Part shown: piece after piece, positions 36,356 through 44,909 of the stretch
Layout of the letters: each line of letters opens with the position of its first letter
Position numbering within the stretch: the stretch's first letter is position 1
DNA from: Streptomyces kaniharaensis
Lineage (GTDB): Bacteria; Actinomycetota; Actinomycetes; Streptomycetales; Streptomycetaceae
DNA: 64,000 bases
Assembly: GCF_009569385.1 (NCBI RefSeq)
Contig: NZ_WBOF01000001.1
Span: 186,001-250,000, forward strand
Direction of reading: 5' to 3'
Notes under the pieces: generated by a model
The model's database searches: none
Seen by the model: the letters and a program-made list of their open reading frames with translations, nothing else
Told to the model about the DNA's origin: nothing
Translations under genes and position numbers: made by a program

Positions 36356-37291
36356 TCAGAAGAGCGCCTCCTGGGTGTCCGGCTCCGGCGGGCGGACGCG
36401 CTCCTCCAGCGCCACCCCGGTGGTGGCCCGGCCGGCGACCGCGGTGAGCGTCCAGCCGGTGAGCAGCCGGGTGTCGAGGAGCAGCGGGCCGCTTCCGTCG
36501 GCCTGGTCCAGGAAGAGGTGACGGCCGACCGGCGGCCGCAGGGTGCCCGTGAGGACGGCGCCGTGGGCGAGCCCGCCGACGTACCGGTAGCTCTCCGGGG
36601 CGCCGCCGGCGAGGCCGAAGCGGTCGACGTGGTCGGTGACCGGACGGTCGGCGAGCAGCTCCAGGGCGTGGCCGTCCAGCAGCTGGTGCGCCCGGGCGCG
36701 GGCGTCGGCGAGGACCTCGCGGCGGTGCGGGGCGTCGCCGTGCGTCCACCAGCGGTCCGTCTTGGCGCGGCTCTTGAAGCGCTCGCGGGCCAGGCCCGAG
36801 GCGGCGACGGTGAGTTCGGCGCGTCGGATCGCCGGCAGGCCGCCACGGGCGGTGAACACGTAGGCGAGCGCGCCCTGTTCGAGCAGCCGGCTGTCGCCGC
36901 GCTGCTCGGCGGTGAGGCCGACCTTGAGCAGGCCGTCGCCGAACCAGGCGAGGTAGAGCAGGTAGGTGCGGCCGTCGTCGAGGATCTGGTCCCGGGCGAG
37001 GGCGAGGCCGCGGTCGACGCTCTGGCAGGCCGGGCACTGCACGGCGCCGCCGTGCGGGTCGATCGCGGCGTGGTGCGGGCACGGGGTGCGCTCGGTGGCA
37101 CCGGCCAGCCAGGCCCCGGTGCAGCGGCGCGGCCCGCCGAGCAGCCAGCCGACCTCGGTGCCCGCGGCGACGACGCGCTCGTGCGTCCGGGTGCCGTGCA
37201 CGGCGCCGAGCCGCGGTCGGCCCTCGTGCCAGCTCAGGCCGGTGGAGATCCAGCCACCGGGCCGGTCCGGGTGCTGTGGTGCGGTCGTCAC
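36356..37291 (-). CDS. DUF2797 domain protein
   Basis: A 311-aa protein from GTG 37291 with GGAGGG 6 nt upstream. The N-terminal GWISTGLSWHEGRPRLG and zinc-type cysteines (RRCTGAW, TPCPHH and QCPACQS) match DUF2797. The middle LLYLAWFGDGLLKVGLTAEQ resembles a GIY-YIG-like region, but the nuclease residues are not clear. Function is unknown. The 3' end is only 8 bp from the convergent zinc-ribbon gene. A rhodanese-like remnant lies just upstream of its start. Confidence 0.85.
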   Translation of the reverse strand: MTTAPQHPDRPGGWISTGLSWHEGRPRLGAVHGTRTHERVVAAGTEVGWLLGGPRRCTGAWLAGATERTPCPHHAAIDPHGGAVQCPACQSVDRGLALARDQILDDGRTYLLYLAWFGDGLLKVGLTAEQRGDSRLLEQGALAYVFTARGGLPAIRRAELTVAASGLARERFKSRAKTDRWWTHGDAPHRREVLADARARAHQLLDGHALELLADRPVTDHVDRFGLAGGAPESYRYVGGLAHGAVLTGTLRPPVGRHLFLDQADGSGPLLLDTRLLTGWTLTAVAGRATTGVALEERVRPPEPDTQEALF

Positions 37292-37369
37292 GTCTGTCCC
37301 TCCCCGTCGGAACAGAGAGGCTACCTGCCGGCACTGACAGCGGGCACGGCCGCCCGGGAAGAGTCGTGG

Positions 37370-37418
37370 GATCGCCGCGCGCATGCCGCCGGAGCAGTGC
37401 ACCCACAGTTCGCTGCCC
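37370..37418 (-). pseudogene. Remnant of a duplicated rhodanese active-site region
   Basis: On the minus strand this encodes SELWVHCSGGMRAAI, which mirrors SEVWVHCATGMRAAI of the neighbouring persulfide dioxygenase gene. At the DNA level 42 of 49 bases match 37552-37600 by my count, 182 bp away. No start codon or complete domain accompanies it, so it looks like the leftover of a partial duplication or a recombination scar. Confidence 0.6.
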
Positions 37419-37440
37419 GCGCCCGGCGTCCGGCCCTCCG

Positions 37441-38829
37441 TCAGCCCGCCTCGTCGGAGGTGTCGACCGGCAGGCCCGCCGCGGCTGCCACCGCGAAGTC
37501 GTCGTCGACGGCCACCACCCGGTGCCCGGCCGCGTCCAGCAGTGACGCCGCGATCGCCGCGCGCATGCCGGTGGCGCAATGCACCCACACCTCGCTTCCC
37601 TCGGGCAACTCGGCGGTGCGGCCGTGGAGTTGGTGCACGGGGACGTGCAGGCTGCCCTCGATCCGGCCGGCGGCGCGCTCGGCGCTTCGCCGGACGTCCA
37701 GGACCACCGGGCGGGCGCCGGTGCGCCACACCGCGGCCAGGTCGGCGAAGGTCGCCCGGGGGAAGGCGCGCAGGTGGTCGCCGGGGCGCAGCCAGTCCTC
37801 CGGCCGGCCGGTCGCGGCCGCGGCGGGGCGGTCGATGCCGACCCGGGCGAGTTCGCGCTGGGCGGCGGCGACTTGCTCGGGGCTCGCGGCGAGCAGGGTC
37901 ACCGGCTTGCCCCAGGGGATCAGCCAGGCCAGGTAGGTCGCGAGCCTGCCCTTGCCCTCGAAGTTGAACGAGCCGGCCAGGTGCCCGGCGGCGAAGGCGG
38001 TGCGGGCCCGCAGGTCGACCACCCACTCCCCCGCGGCCAGGCGGCGCGCCAGCTCCTCGGCGTCCGCGGGCTCCGGCGGGGTGAGGTCGAGCGGGCGCGG
38101 TCCGGCGGAGTTCACCGGCCCCATGTGGGCGTAGTAGGCGGGGATGTCACTGAGGGCGGCGAGCAGGTCGGCGACGAAGCGGTCGACGTCCTTGACCAGG
38201 GCGTCGTTGCGGTGGCGTTCGGCGCCGATGGTGGTGGTGGCGTCGGTGCCGACCCGGCCGACCGAGCAGAAGCTGCCGAAGCCGTGGGTGGGCAGCACCG
38301 CGGTCTCGTCCGGGAGTTGCTCGACGAGCCGGCGGGCGGACCGGTGCTGGGCGCGGGCCAGCTCCTCGGTGAGCCGGGGCTCGACCAGGTCGGGGCGGCC
38401 GACGGTGCCGATCAGCAGCGAGCCGCCGGTGAACGCGGCGAGCGGTCGGCCGCGCTCGGTCAGCACGTACGAGGTGTGGTGCGGGGTGTGCCCGGGCGTC
38501 GCGACGGCGTGCAGGCCGAGGCCGTTCACGGGGTCGACGTCGAACTCGTCGCCGTCGTGCACCAGCACCCGCCGGTAGGAGACGGCCGCGTCGGCGGGCA
38601 CGAGGTAGTGAGCACCGGTGAGGCGGGCGAGCTCCAGGCCGCCGGTGACGTAGTCGTTGTGCACGTGGGTCTCGGCCACGTACGCGATCGGGACGCCCCG
38701 GCGGGCGGCCGCGGCGATGACCCGGTCGATGTCGCGGGGCGGGTCGACGGCCACCGCCCCGCCGGGGCCGCCGGCCAGGTAGCTGCGGTTGCCAAGGCCC
38801 TCGGTCTCCAGGGTGTCGACGAAGTACAC
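37441..38829 (-). CDS. CstB-like persulfide dioxygenase: metallo-beta-lactamase fold plus rhodanese domains
   Basis: A 462-aa protein from GTG 38829 with AAGGAG upstream. Residues 1-240 form the ETHE1-type MBL domain: ETHVHNDYVTGG (metal ligands), ATPGHTPHHTSY and PTHGFGSFC. An inactive rhodanese-like region (about 260-330, no catalytic Cys) follows, then an active rhodanese with WVHCATGMRAA (Cys about 424). Domain order and length match CstB of Staphylococcus aureus, which oxidises persulfides to thiosulfate. The HxHxD motif ends in Tyr rather than His. Two CsoR/CstR-type palindromes lie directly upstream. Role: sulfide or persulfide detoxification. Confidence 0.9.
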   Translation of the reverse strand: MYFVDTLETEGLGNRSYLAGGPGGAVAVDPPRDIDRVIAAAARRGVPIAYVAETHVHNDYVTGGLELARLTGAHYLVPADAAVSYRRVLVHDGDEFDVDPVNGLGLHAVATPGHTPHHTSYVLTERGRPLAAFTGGSLLIGTVGRPDLVEPRLTEELARAQHRSARRLVEQLPDETAVLPTHGFGSFCSVGRVGTDATTTIGAERHRNDALVKDVDRFVADLLAALSDIPAYYAHMGPVNSAGPRPLDLTPPEPADAEELARRLAAGEWVVDLRARTAFAAGHLAGSFNFEGKGRLATYLAWLIPWGKPVTLLAASPEQVAAAQRELARVGIDRPAAAATGRPEDWLRPGDHLRAFPRATFADLAAVWRTGARPVVLDVRRSAERAAGRIEGSLHVPVHQLHGRTAELPEGSEVWVHCATGMRAAIAASLLDAAGHRVVAVDDDFAVAAAAGLPVDTSDEAG

Positions 38830-38851
38830 CGGCCACTCCTTCTCGCGGTCC

Positions 38852-38902
38852 TACCCCCGGGGGTATTACTGGGGGAGCCTAGCAGGCTTACCCCCAGGGG
38901 TA
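38852..38902 (-). promoter_or_regulatory. Two CsoR/CstR-type operators
   Basis: Site 1 TACCCCCGGGGGTA is a perfect palindrome at 38852-38865. Site 2 TACCCCCAGGGGTA is at 38889-38902. Centres are 37 bp apart. GC-rich TACCCC/GGGGTA dyads are the hallmark of CsoR/RcnR/CstR-family binding. Given the persulfide dioxygenase downstream, a persulfide-sensing CstR-like repressor is the best guess; no such gene is in the window. Confidence 0.75.
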
Positions 38903-39114
38903 TCCGAGGCGCGCGGTGCGACGGCGGAAGTCCGTTCGGGACGGGCGCCGGATCGCGGGTGGCGCTCGATCACGTCCGCCACCCGGGCCCCGCGCAGCAC
39001 CCGGAAAGCGTCGCAGGTCGCGGGCGCTTGGCCGGGTGGGCTGTTCACGTTCTATTGTGGCGGGCGCGGTGGCGTGCCGGCCGGGAGGCGGGCGGCGGAG
39101 CAAAGGGGTGGACG

Positions 39115-41253
39115 GTGGCGGGGCGGCGGAACGACGGGGTGCTGTCGGTCTGGGCGGAGACGCAGCGGCAGCAGCAGCGCCGGGAGGAGGCCCGCTGGCG
39201 CGCGCAGGCGGCGGAGGAGCGCCGGCGGGAGCGCGAGCTGCGGGAGGCTCAGCGGGCGGCGGCCCGGGGCGAGCGTGAGGCGCAGCGCGCCTACCAGCAG
39301 TCCCGGGAGGCGGAGGCGGCCCGGCGGACGGCCGAACTGGACGGCCGGGTCGAGGAGTTGCGCGGCCTGCTGGCCGCCGGCCTGCGCGAGCCGGCATTCG
39401 GTCCGCAGGCGCTGTTGGCCCCGCTGCCGGTGCCGCCGTTCGACCCTGGCCCACTCGGCGAGCCCGTCGCGATGCCCGATCAGACGAACTACCTCGTGCC
39501 CGCGCCGGACCCTGCCCAGGCCCGCAATCCGGGGGTCCGGCAGCGGTACGAGCAGTACGTGGCCGAGGCCCGGGCCCGGTTCGAGCAGGACTGGTACGCC
39601 GCACAGGCACAGGAGGCGGACCGGCAGCGCCGGCTGGCCGCCTGCCACCAGGAGTACCTGGAGCGGGTGGCCCGGCACCGCCGGGAGGACGAGGAACGCT
39701 CCGCCCGTACCGAGGAGTTGCTGCGCCGGCTGCGCGCGGGCGAGCCGGAGGCGGTGCAGGAGTACTTCACCGCCGGCCTGTACGCCTCCGCGGCCTGGCC
39801 GGAGGGCTTCCCGCACCGGCTGGTGGCGGCCTGGGAGGCGCCGACCCGCCAGCTGGTGGTGAACTGGGAGCTGCCCGGCCCGGACGTGGTGCCGGCCGCG
39901 GCCCGGGTGCGGTACGTGAAGTCGGACGACCGCGAGGCCGAGGTGGCCCGCCCGGCGACGGAGCGCAAGGCGCTCTACCGGGAGGTGCTGGCGCAGACGG
40001 CGCTGCGGGTGGCGGCCGAGCTGTTCCGGGCGGACCGGGACGGCATGCTGGACTCGGTGGTGCTGAACGGCTTCGTCCGCGGCATCGACCCGGCCACCGG
40101 CCGCGAGTCGGAGCGCTTCCTGTCCACGCTGACCGCCTCGCGCGCGGACTTCGCCGGGCTGGCGCTGGACCGGGTCGCGCCGGTGGAGTGCTTCCAGGGC
40201 CTCGGCGGCACGCTGTCGGCGCGGCCGGAGCGGCTGGACGAGGTGAAGCCGGGACGACTGCCGGAGACGGTGGGCGGGAGCGTGGCCGGGCACGGCGGCG
40301 AGGACGACCCGGACCTGTTCGAGATGGACCCGATCGACTTCGAGAACCTGATCGCGGAGCTGTTCCGGCTGCGCGGCTTCCGGGTGATGACGACGGCCCG
40401 CAGCGGCGACGTCGGGGTGGACGTGATCGCCGAGGACCTGGATCCGGTGACCGGCGGGAAGATCGTGATCCAGGCGAAGCGCTACCGTTCGACGGTCTCC
40501 CCCACCGCCGTCCGCGACCTGGACTCCACGGTCCGCCACCACGGCGCGATCAAGGGCATCCTGGTGACCACGGCGGGCTTCGGCCCGGGCTCGTACCAGT
40601 ACATCCGCAACAAGCCGCTGACGCTGGTGAGCGGCCCGGAGCTGGTCGAGCTGCTGGCCGAGCAGGGGCTGCGCGGACGGCTCGGCGGCGGCCCGCAGGC
40701 GGGCCGGCCGGAGCCCGGCGAGGACGAGCCGGCGGACCGTCACACCGGCATCGAACTCGCCTGGGGCAGCCGGACGGCCGGCGGGGACTCCGTCGAGCTG
40801 GACGTCACCGCGTTCCTGTGCGCCTCGGGCCGGGTGCTGAGCGACGAGCACTTCGTGTTCTTCAACAACCCGCAGGACCCGGACGGCGCGGTCCGCCTGC
40901 ACCCCACCCGCTCGGTGCCGGGGGAGCCCGTCCGCGCGGCCCGGCTGACCCTGGACCTGGCCCGGCTGGGGCCCGCGGTGGAGGAGGTGGTGATCGCCGT
41001 CTCGACCGAGGAGGAGGAGCCGCCCGCGCTGCCGCTCGGGTACGTGCACGGGCTGGCGCTCGCCGGGTCCTACGCCCCGGGGGCGACGGGCACGGAGCAG
41101 TGGACGGCCCACACCGGGGGCATGCCGGAGACCGCGATGCTCGTCGGCTCGTTCCAACGCAACGGCGGCGGCTGGCGGTTCACGCCGTCGGGCAAGGCCG
41201 TGACGAACGGCCTGGCCGGGCTCGCGGGGGCGTTCGGCGTCGCCGTGGAGTAG
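39115..41253 (+). CDS. Coiled-coil / Mrr-type restriction endonuclease / TerD fusion protein
   Basis: A 712-aa protein from GTG 39115 with AAAGGGG upstream. Residues 15-85 form a charged coiled coil (QRQQQRREEARWRAQAAEER), and a second helical charged stretch lies near 140-205. A middle region of unknown fold follows. The Mrr-type PD-(D/E)xK nuclease is around 410-510 (DFENLIAELFRLRGF, GDVGVDVIAED, KIVIQAKRY: catalytic Asp and QAK). The C-terminal 160 residues are a TerD domain (SVELDVTAFLCASGRVLSDE, FVFFNNPQDPDGAVRL). TerD domains bind calcium and mark stress or defence systems; linkage to nucleases has been proposed in comparative genomics. It is not in a ter operon here. Confidence 0.88.
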   Translation: MAGRRNDGVLSVWAETQRQQQRREEARWRAQAAEERRRERELREAQRAAARGEREAQRAYQQSREAEAARRTAELDGRVEELRGLLAAGLREPAFGPQALLAPLPVPPFDPGPLGEPVAMPDQTNYLVPAPDPAQARNPGVRQRYEQYVAEARARFEQDWYAAQAQEADRQRRLAACHQEYLERVARHRREDEERSARTEELLRRLRAGEPEAVQEYFTAGLYASAAWPEGFPHRLVAAWEAPTRQLVVNWELPGPDVVPAAARVRYVKSDDREAEVARPATERKALYREVLAQTALRVAAELFRADRDGMLDSVVLNGFVRGIDPATGRESERFLSTLTASRADFAGLALDRVAPVECFQGLGGTLSARPERLDEVKPGRLPETVGGSVAGHGGEDDPDLFEMDPIDFENLIAELFRLRGFRVMTTARSGDVGVDVIAEDLDPVTGGKIVIQAKRYRSTVSPTAVRDLDSTVRHHGAIKGILVTTAGFGPGSYQYIRNKPLTLVSGPELVELLAEQGLRGRLGGGPQAGRPEPGEDEPADRHTGIELAWGSRTAGGDSVELDVTAFLCASGRVLSDEHFVFFNNPQDPDGAVRLHPTRSVPGEPVRAARLTLDLARLGPAVEEVVIAVSTEEEEPPALPLGYVHGLALAGSYAPGATGTEQWTAHTGGMPETAMLVGSFQRNGGGWRFTPSGKAVTNGLAGLAGAFGVAVE

Positions 41254-41291
41254 CCGCTGCGAAGGCACCAACAGCGTCAACGGCGGAGACG

Positions 41292-41329
41292 GATCCGCCC
41301 CGCTCGGCAGGTGCCGGGCGGGGCGGATC
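41292..41329. terminator. Bidirectional terminator
   Basis: A 12-bp perfect stem (GATCCGCCCCGC at 41292-41303 with 41318-41329) and 14-nt loop lie between the convergent nuclease-TerD gene and efeU. Confidence 0.8.
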
Positions 41330-41347
41330 AGGGGGCGAACGGGCCGG

Positions 41348-42181
41348 TCAGGCGGCCGGCTTGGCGGTGACGGGCTTCGCCCGGCCGCCGAACAGGTTGA
41401 AGAAGACCGCCAGCGTCGGCAGCAGGTAGAGCAGCCAGACCACCAGCTGGAGCCCGGTCGGGTCCGGCTGGAAGTTGAAGACGCCCTTCAGCAGGGTGCC
41501 GTACCAGCTGTCCTTCGGAATGCTGCTGGAGATGTCGAAGGCCACGCTGCGCAGACCGGGGAGCCAGCCGGCCTCCTGGAGGTCGTGCACGCCGTAGGCG
41601 AGCACGCCGGCCGCGACGACCACCAGCATGCCGCCGGTCCAGGTGAAGAACTTGGCCAGGTTGATCTTCAGCGCGCCGCGGTAGAACAGCCAGCCGAGCA
41701 CCACCGAGGTGAGCAGGCCGAGCGCCGCGCCGATCAGCGGGTTGTAGCCGTCACCCGTGGCCTGCACCGCCGACCAGATGAACAGCGCGGTCTCCAGGCC
41801 CTCGCGGCCGACCGCCAGGAAGGAGGTGACCACCAGGGCCGTGGTGCCCATGGCGATGGCCGCGTCCAGCTTGCCGTGCAGCTCGGACTTCAGGTGCCGG
41901 GCGGTGCGGCGCATCCAGAACACCATCCAGGTGACCAGCCCCACCGAGATGATCGACAGCGAACCGCCGAGCGCCTCCTGGGCCTCGAAGGTGAGCTGCG
42001 AGGAGCCGAACTGCAGCACGGCGCCGAAGGCCATGCTGAGCACCACGGCCGAGGCCACGCCGATCCACACCGGCGGCAGCTTGTCCCTGCGCTCGGTCTT
42101 GACCAGGTAGGCGATCAGGATGCAGACAACCAGGCTTGCTTCGAGGCCTTCGCGCAGCCCGATCAGGTAGTTGCCGAACAC
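41348..42181 (-). CDS. efeU: Iron uptake permease EfeU (FTR1 family)
   Basis: A 277-aa membrane protein with seven hydrophobic segments. The two iron-permeation motifs are LREGLEASLVV and GREGLETALFI (REGLE, helices 1 and 4). GTG 42181 is preceded by AGGGAG. It passes ferric or ferrous iron across the membrane in concert with EfeO and EfeB. It is the last gene of the operon efeO-efeB-efeU, 48 bp after efeB, and is followed by a terminator. Confidence 0.95.
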   Translation of the reverse strand: MFGNYLIGLREGLEASLVVCILIAYLVKTERRDKLPPVWIGVASAVVLSMAFGAVLQFGSSQLTFEAQEALGGSLSIISVGLVTWMVFWMRRTARHLKSELHGKLDAAIAMGTTALVVTSFLAVGREGLETALFIWSAVQATGDGYNPLIGAALGLLTSVVLGWLFYRGALKINLAKFFTWTGGMLVVVAAGVLAYGVHDLQEAGWLPGLRSVAFDISSSIPKDSWYGTLLKGVFNFQPDPTGLQLVVWLLYLLPTLAVFFNLFGGRAKPVTAKPAA

Positions 42182-42229
42182 GCGGGCTCCCTGGGGGTGA
42201 AGAGGTGGTACGTACGGGTCACGGGAGGG

Positions 42230-43549
42230 TCAGCCGAACAGGGCCTGGCCCCACCACTCCCCCGGCTTGCGGACGCCCGCGGGGCAGGCGAAGTGGGCGG
42301 AGCCGACGTGCTGGATGTACTCGTTGAGCTTGTCGCTGCCGGCCAGCCGCTGCTGGAGCGGCACGAAGGCCTTGCGCGTATCGCGCTGGTAGGCCAGGAA
42401 GAACAGGCCGGCGTCGAGGCGGCCGAGGCCGTCGGTGCCGTCGGTGAAGGAGAAGCCGCGGCGCAGGATCATCAGGCCGTTGTTGGCGTCCGGGTGTGCG
42501 AGGGCGACGTGCGAGTCGGCCGGCATCGCCTTGAGGTCCGGGTCGTCGTGCTCCTTGACCTTGCCGAACGGGGCGCCCTCGCCCTTGGTGCGGCCGAAGA
42601 CGTCCTCCTGCTCCTTGAGCGAGGTGCGGTCCCAGGTCTCGATGTGCATCCGGATCCGCCGGGCGACCAGGTAGGAGCCGCCGGTCATCCAGTCTGGGCC
42701 GTCGCCGGAGGCGGCCCAGACGTGGTCGGACAGCTTGGCGGTGTCGGTGCCGGCGATGTTGTGGGTGCCGTCCTTGAAGCCCATCAGGTTGCGCGGGGTC
42801 TGGGCGTCCGGGGTGGTGGAGGACGTCTTGCCGAAACCGAGCTGCGACCAGCGAATGCTGACGGTGCCCATGCCGATCCGGGCCAGGTTGCGGATCGCGT
42901 GCACGGCGACCTGCGGGTCGTCGGCGCAGGCCTGGATGCAGAGGTCGCCACCGCTGCGCAGCGGGTCGAGCTTGTCGCCCGGGAAGGCCGGCAGGTCGAT
43001 CAGGGCCTCGGGGCGCTTGGCCTTCAGGCCGAAGCGGTCGACGGGTTGTCCGTCCGGCCCGGACTTCTCGAACAGGCTCGGGCCGAAGCCGATGGTGATG
43101 GTGAGCCGGGAGGCGGGCAGGCCGAGTGCCTCGCCGGTGTCGTCCGGCGGTGCCTCGGGAAGGCCGGTGGCGGCGCCGGTGCCGACCTCGCGCCCGCCGG
43201 TCATCGCGGCGGCCGCCTTCGTCCACTCCTTGAGCATCTTGACGAGCGACTCGCGGGTGGCCTTCTCGGAGACGTCGAAGGCGGCGAAGTGCAGCCGGTC
43301 CTGGACCGGGGTCGCGATGCCGGCCTGGTGGTCGCCGTAGAACGGGACCTCGGCGCCGGACGCGGCGGCCGGCGCCGGGGCGGGGTCGTCCTGGCGGGTG
43401 GCCGCGGCGACCGAGCCGACGGCGGCGGCGCCGAGCGCGACGCCCGCACCTGCCCAGCCGATGACGGCGCGTCGGCTGACCGCGCTCCTCGGGGCGGCGG
43501 CGTCGGTACCGGCCGGCGTTCCGTTCTGCTGCTCGTTCTCGGCGTCCAT
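42230..43549 (-). CDS. efeB: EfeB, Tat-exported DyP-type haem peroxidase / deferrochelatase
   Basis: A 439-aa protein. The N-terminus carries a twin-arginine signal (SRRAVIGWAGAGVALGAAAV). The DyP motif GFKDGTHNIAGTD (GxxDG) supplies the distal Asp, and a proximal haem His is expected in the C-terminal half. EfeB is exported folded with haem and uses peroxide in iron acquisition at the cell surface. It lies between efeO and efeU. A hairpin sits in the gap separating it from efeO, which may lower its expression relative to efeO. Confidence 0.95.
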   Translation of the reverse strand: MDAENEQQNGTPAGTDAAAPRSAVSRRAVIGWAGAGVALGAAAVGSVAAATRQDDPAPAPAAASGAEVPFYGDHQAGIATPVQDRLHFAAFDVSEKATRESLVKMLKEWTKAAAAMTGGREVGTGAATGLPEAPPDDTGEALGLPASRLTITIGFGPSLFEKSGPDGQPVDRFGLKAKRPEALIDLPAFPGDKLDPLRSGGDLCIQACADDPQVAVHAIRNLARIGMGTVSIRWSQLGFGKTSSTTPDAQTPRNLMGFKDGTHNIAGTDTAKLSDHVWAASGDGPDWMTGGSYLVARRIRMHIETWDRTSLKEQEDVFGRTKGEGAPFGKVKEHDDPDLKAMPADSHVALAHPDANNGLMILRRGFSFTDGTDGLGRLDAGLFFLAYQRDTRKAFVPLQQRLAGSDKLNEYIQHVGSAHFACPAGVRKPGEWWGQALFG

Positions 43550-43585
43550 CGGCGGGCGGGCCCTTCTCTGTGCTGACTCACGGAT

Positions 43586-43616
43586 GCCGTGGCGGCCGGT
43601 TCGGGGCCGCCACGGC
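43586..43616 (-). terminator. Intercistronic hairpin between efeO and efeB
   Basis: A perfect 12-bp stem (GCCGTGGCGGCC at 43586-43597 with 43605-43616) and 7-nt loop in the 109-nt efeO-efeB gap. It could act as a partial terminator or an mRNA-stabilising structure; no U-tract follows. Confidence 0.5.
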
Positions 43617-43658
43617 GTCAGTGGGGTGACTGGGTACTCGGGGTGGTGATCGCGGGTG

Positions 43659-44807
43659 TTACTTGGCGACCACGGCGGCGGCCAGCTTCGACAGCGGCTC
43701 GCCCAGCGAGTTGACCGCGTCGGAGAAGGTCTTGCGCTCGGCCTGGGCGACCTTGTCGTAGGAGGTGAAGGTGCCGTCGGCCTGCTTGTACTTGGCGAGC
43801 AGGGCCTGGATGGCGGCGAACTCGGAGTCCAGGGTCTTGGACAGCTCGGGGTCCTTCTCGGCGGCGACCGGCTTCAGCAGCTCGTAGGCCTTCTGCGCGC
43901 CCTCGACGTTGGCCTGGAAGTCGGCCAGGTCGGTGTGGCTGTAGCGGTCCTCCTCACCGGTGATCTTGTTGGTGGCGACCTCGTCCAGCAGCTCCTTGGC
44001 GCCGTTGGCCATGCTGGTCGCGGTGATCTCCGCCGAGGGGATCTTCTTCTGCCAGTCCTTCAGATCGTTGACCAGCTGGTCGGCGAGCTTCTTCTCGTCG
44101 TCGCCGATCTTCGCGTCGGCCCAGAGCGACTTCTCCAGCTTGTGCCAGCCGGTCCACTCCTTGCCGGCCTCGACCTTGTCCTCGCGGGTGTCGGTCTTCG
44201 GGTCGACATCGCCGAAGCTCTCGGCGACCGGCTCGGTGCGCTCCCAGCCGGTGCGCGAGGCCGCGTACAGCGACTTGGCCTTCTCCACGTCGCCCGCCTT
44301 GATCGCGGCGGCGAAGGCCTCGACGGCCGGGATGGTGGTGTCGGCCTGCTCCTGGGCGTACTTGCGGTAGGCGTCGACGGCGCCGGCCAGGCGCGGGTCG
44401 GCCGCGGCGGAGGCGCCGCCCTCGCCGGTCACGGTGATCTTCTGGCGGATGCCGTCGCCGACCATGCCGGGCTTGCAGGCGATCTCGTACGAGCCGGCCT
44501 TGATCTCGGCGTCGATGGTCGCCTTGGTGCCGGGGCCGATGTTTTCGCGCTCGGTGATGATCTTGTCGCCGTCACCGTAGACGTAGACCTCGGTGGTCTT
44601 CGAGCCCTTGTTGCTGATGTCCAGCATGACGTGCCCGGCCGGGACGCTGGTCTTGGAGACCTCGCACGCGGAGTCGGTGGCGTTGACCGTGACGGCGTCG
44701 GCGCTGCCGGCCTTGTCGTCCTTCTTGTCCGCGCAGCCGGCCAGGGTGGCGATCGCCACGGCGAGGGTGAGCAGCGCGGCTGCGGTGGAACGGCGGCGGG
44801 CGGACAT
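43659..44807 (-). CDS. efeO: EfeO, periplasmic-type iron-binding lipoprotein (cupredoxin and M75 domains)
   Basis: A 382-aa protein from ATG 44807, chosen for GGAGC 6-7 nt upstream over ATG 44831. The lipobox is TLAGC (Cys about residue 24). Residues 30-130 form the cupredoxin-like domain (VTVNATDSACEVSKTSVPAG), and the rest is the M75 helical domain with the metal-binding GWERTEPVAESFGD and HKLEKSLW. It captures iron outside the membrane and hands it to EfeU. First gene of the operon; an iron box lies 84 bp upstream. Confidence 0.94.
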   Translation of the reverse strand: MSARRRSTAAALLTLAVAIATLAGCADKKDDKAGSADAVTVNATDSACEVSKTSVPAGHVMLDISNKGSKTTEVYVYGDGDKIITERENIGPGTKATIDAEIKAGSYEIACKPGMVGDGIRQKITVTGEGGASAAADPRLAGAVDAYRKYAQEQADTTIPAVEAFAAAIKAGDVEKAKSLYAASRTGWERTEPVAESFGDVDPKTDTREDKVEAGKEWTGWHKLEKSLWADAKIGDDEKKLADQLVNDLKDWQKKIPSAEITATSMANGAKELLDEVATNKITGEEDRYSHTDLADFQANVEGAQKAYELLKPVAAEKDPELSKTLDSEFAAIQALLAKYKQADGTFTSYDKVAQAERKTFSDAVNSLGEPLSKLAAAVVAK

Positions 44808-44890
44808 GCGGGCTCCAACGGAAAAGGGCATGGGGATGCCACGGCGGGACTCGGCGAGGGTGGGGCACCGAACGGGTCGGCGACGCCACC

Positions 44891-44909
44891 TTAGCTAAGG
44901 CATACCTTA
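44891..44909 (-). promoter_or_regulatory. DmdR1/IdeR-type iron box upstream of efeO
   Basis: TTAGCTAAGGCATACCTTA matches the 19-bp consensus TTAGGTTAGGCTAACCTAA at 14 positions by my count and keeps the TAAGG/CCTTA dyad. It lies 84 bp upstream of the efeO start, so iron-replete repression of the operon by a DtxR-family regulator is expected. Confidence 0.85.

Noticed and set aside
36356..37291. GIY-YIG nuclease assignment for the DUF2797 protein
   Set aside because: Only a loose resemblance in LLYLAWFGDGLLKVG; catalytic Arg and Glu of the nuclease could not be placed.
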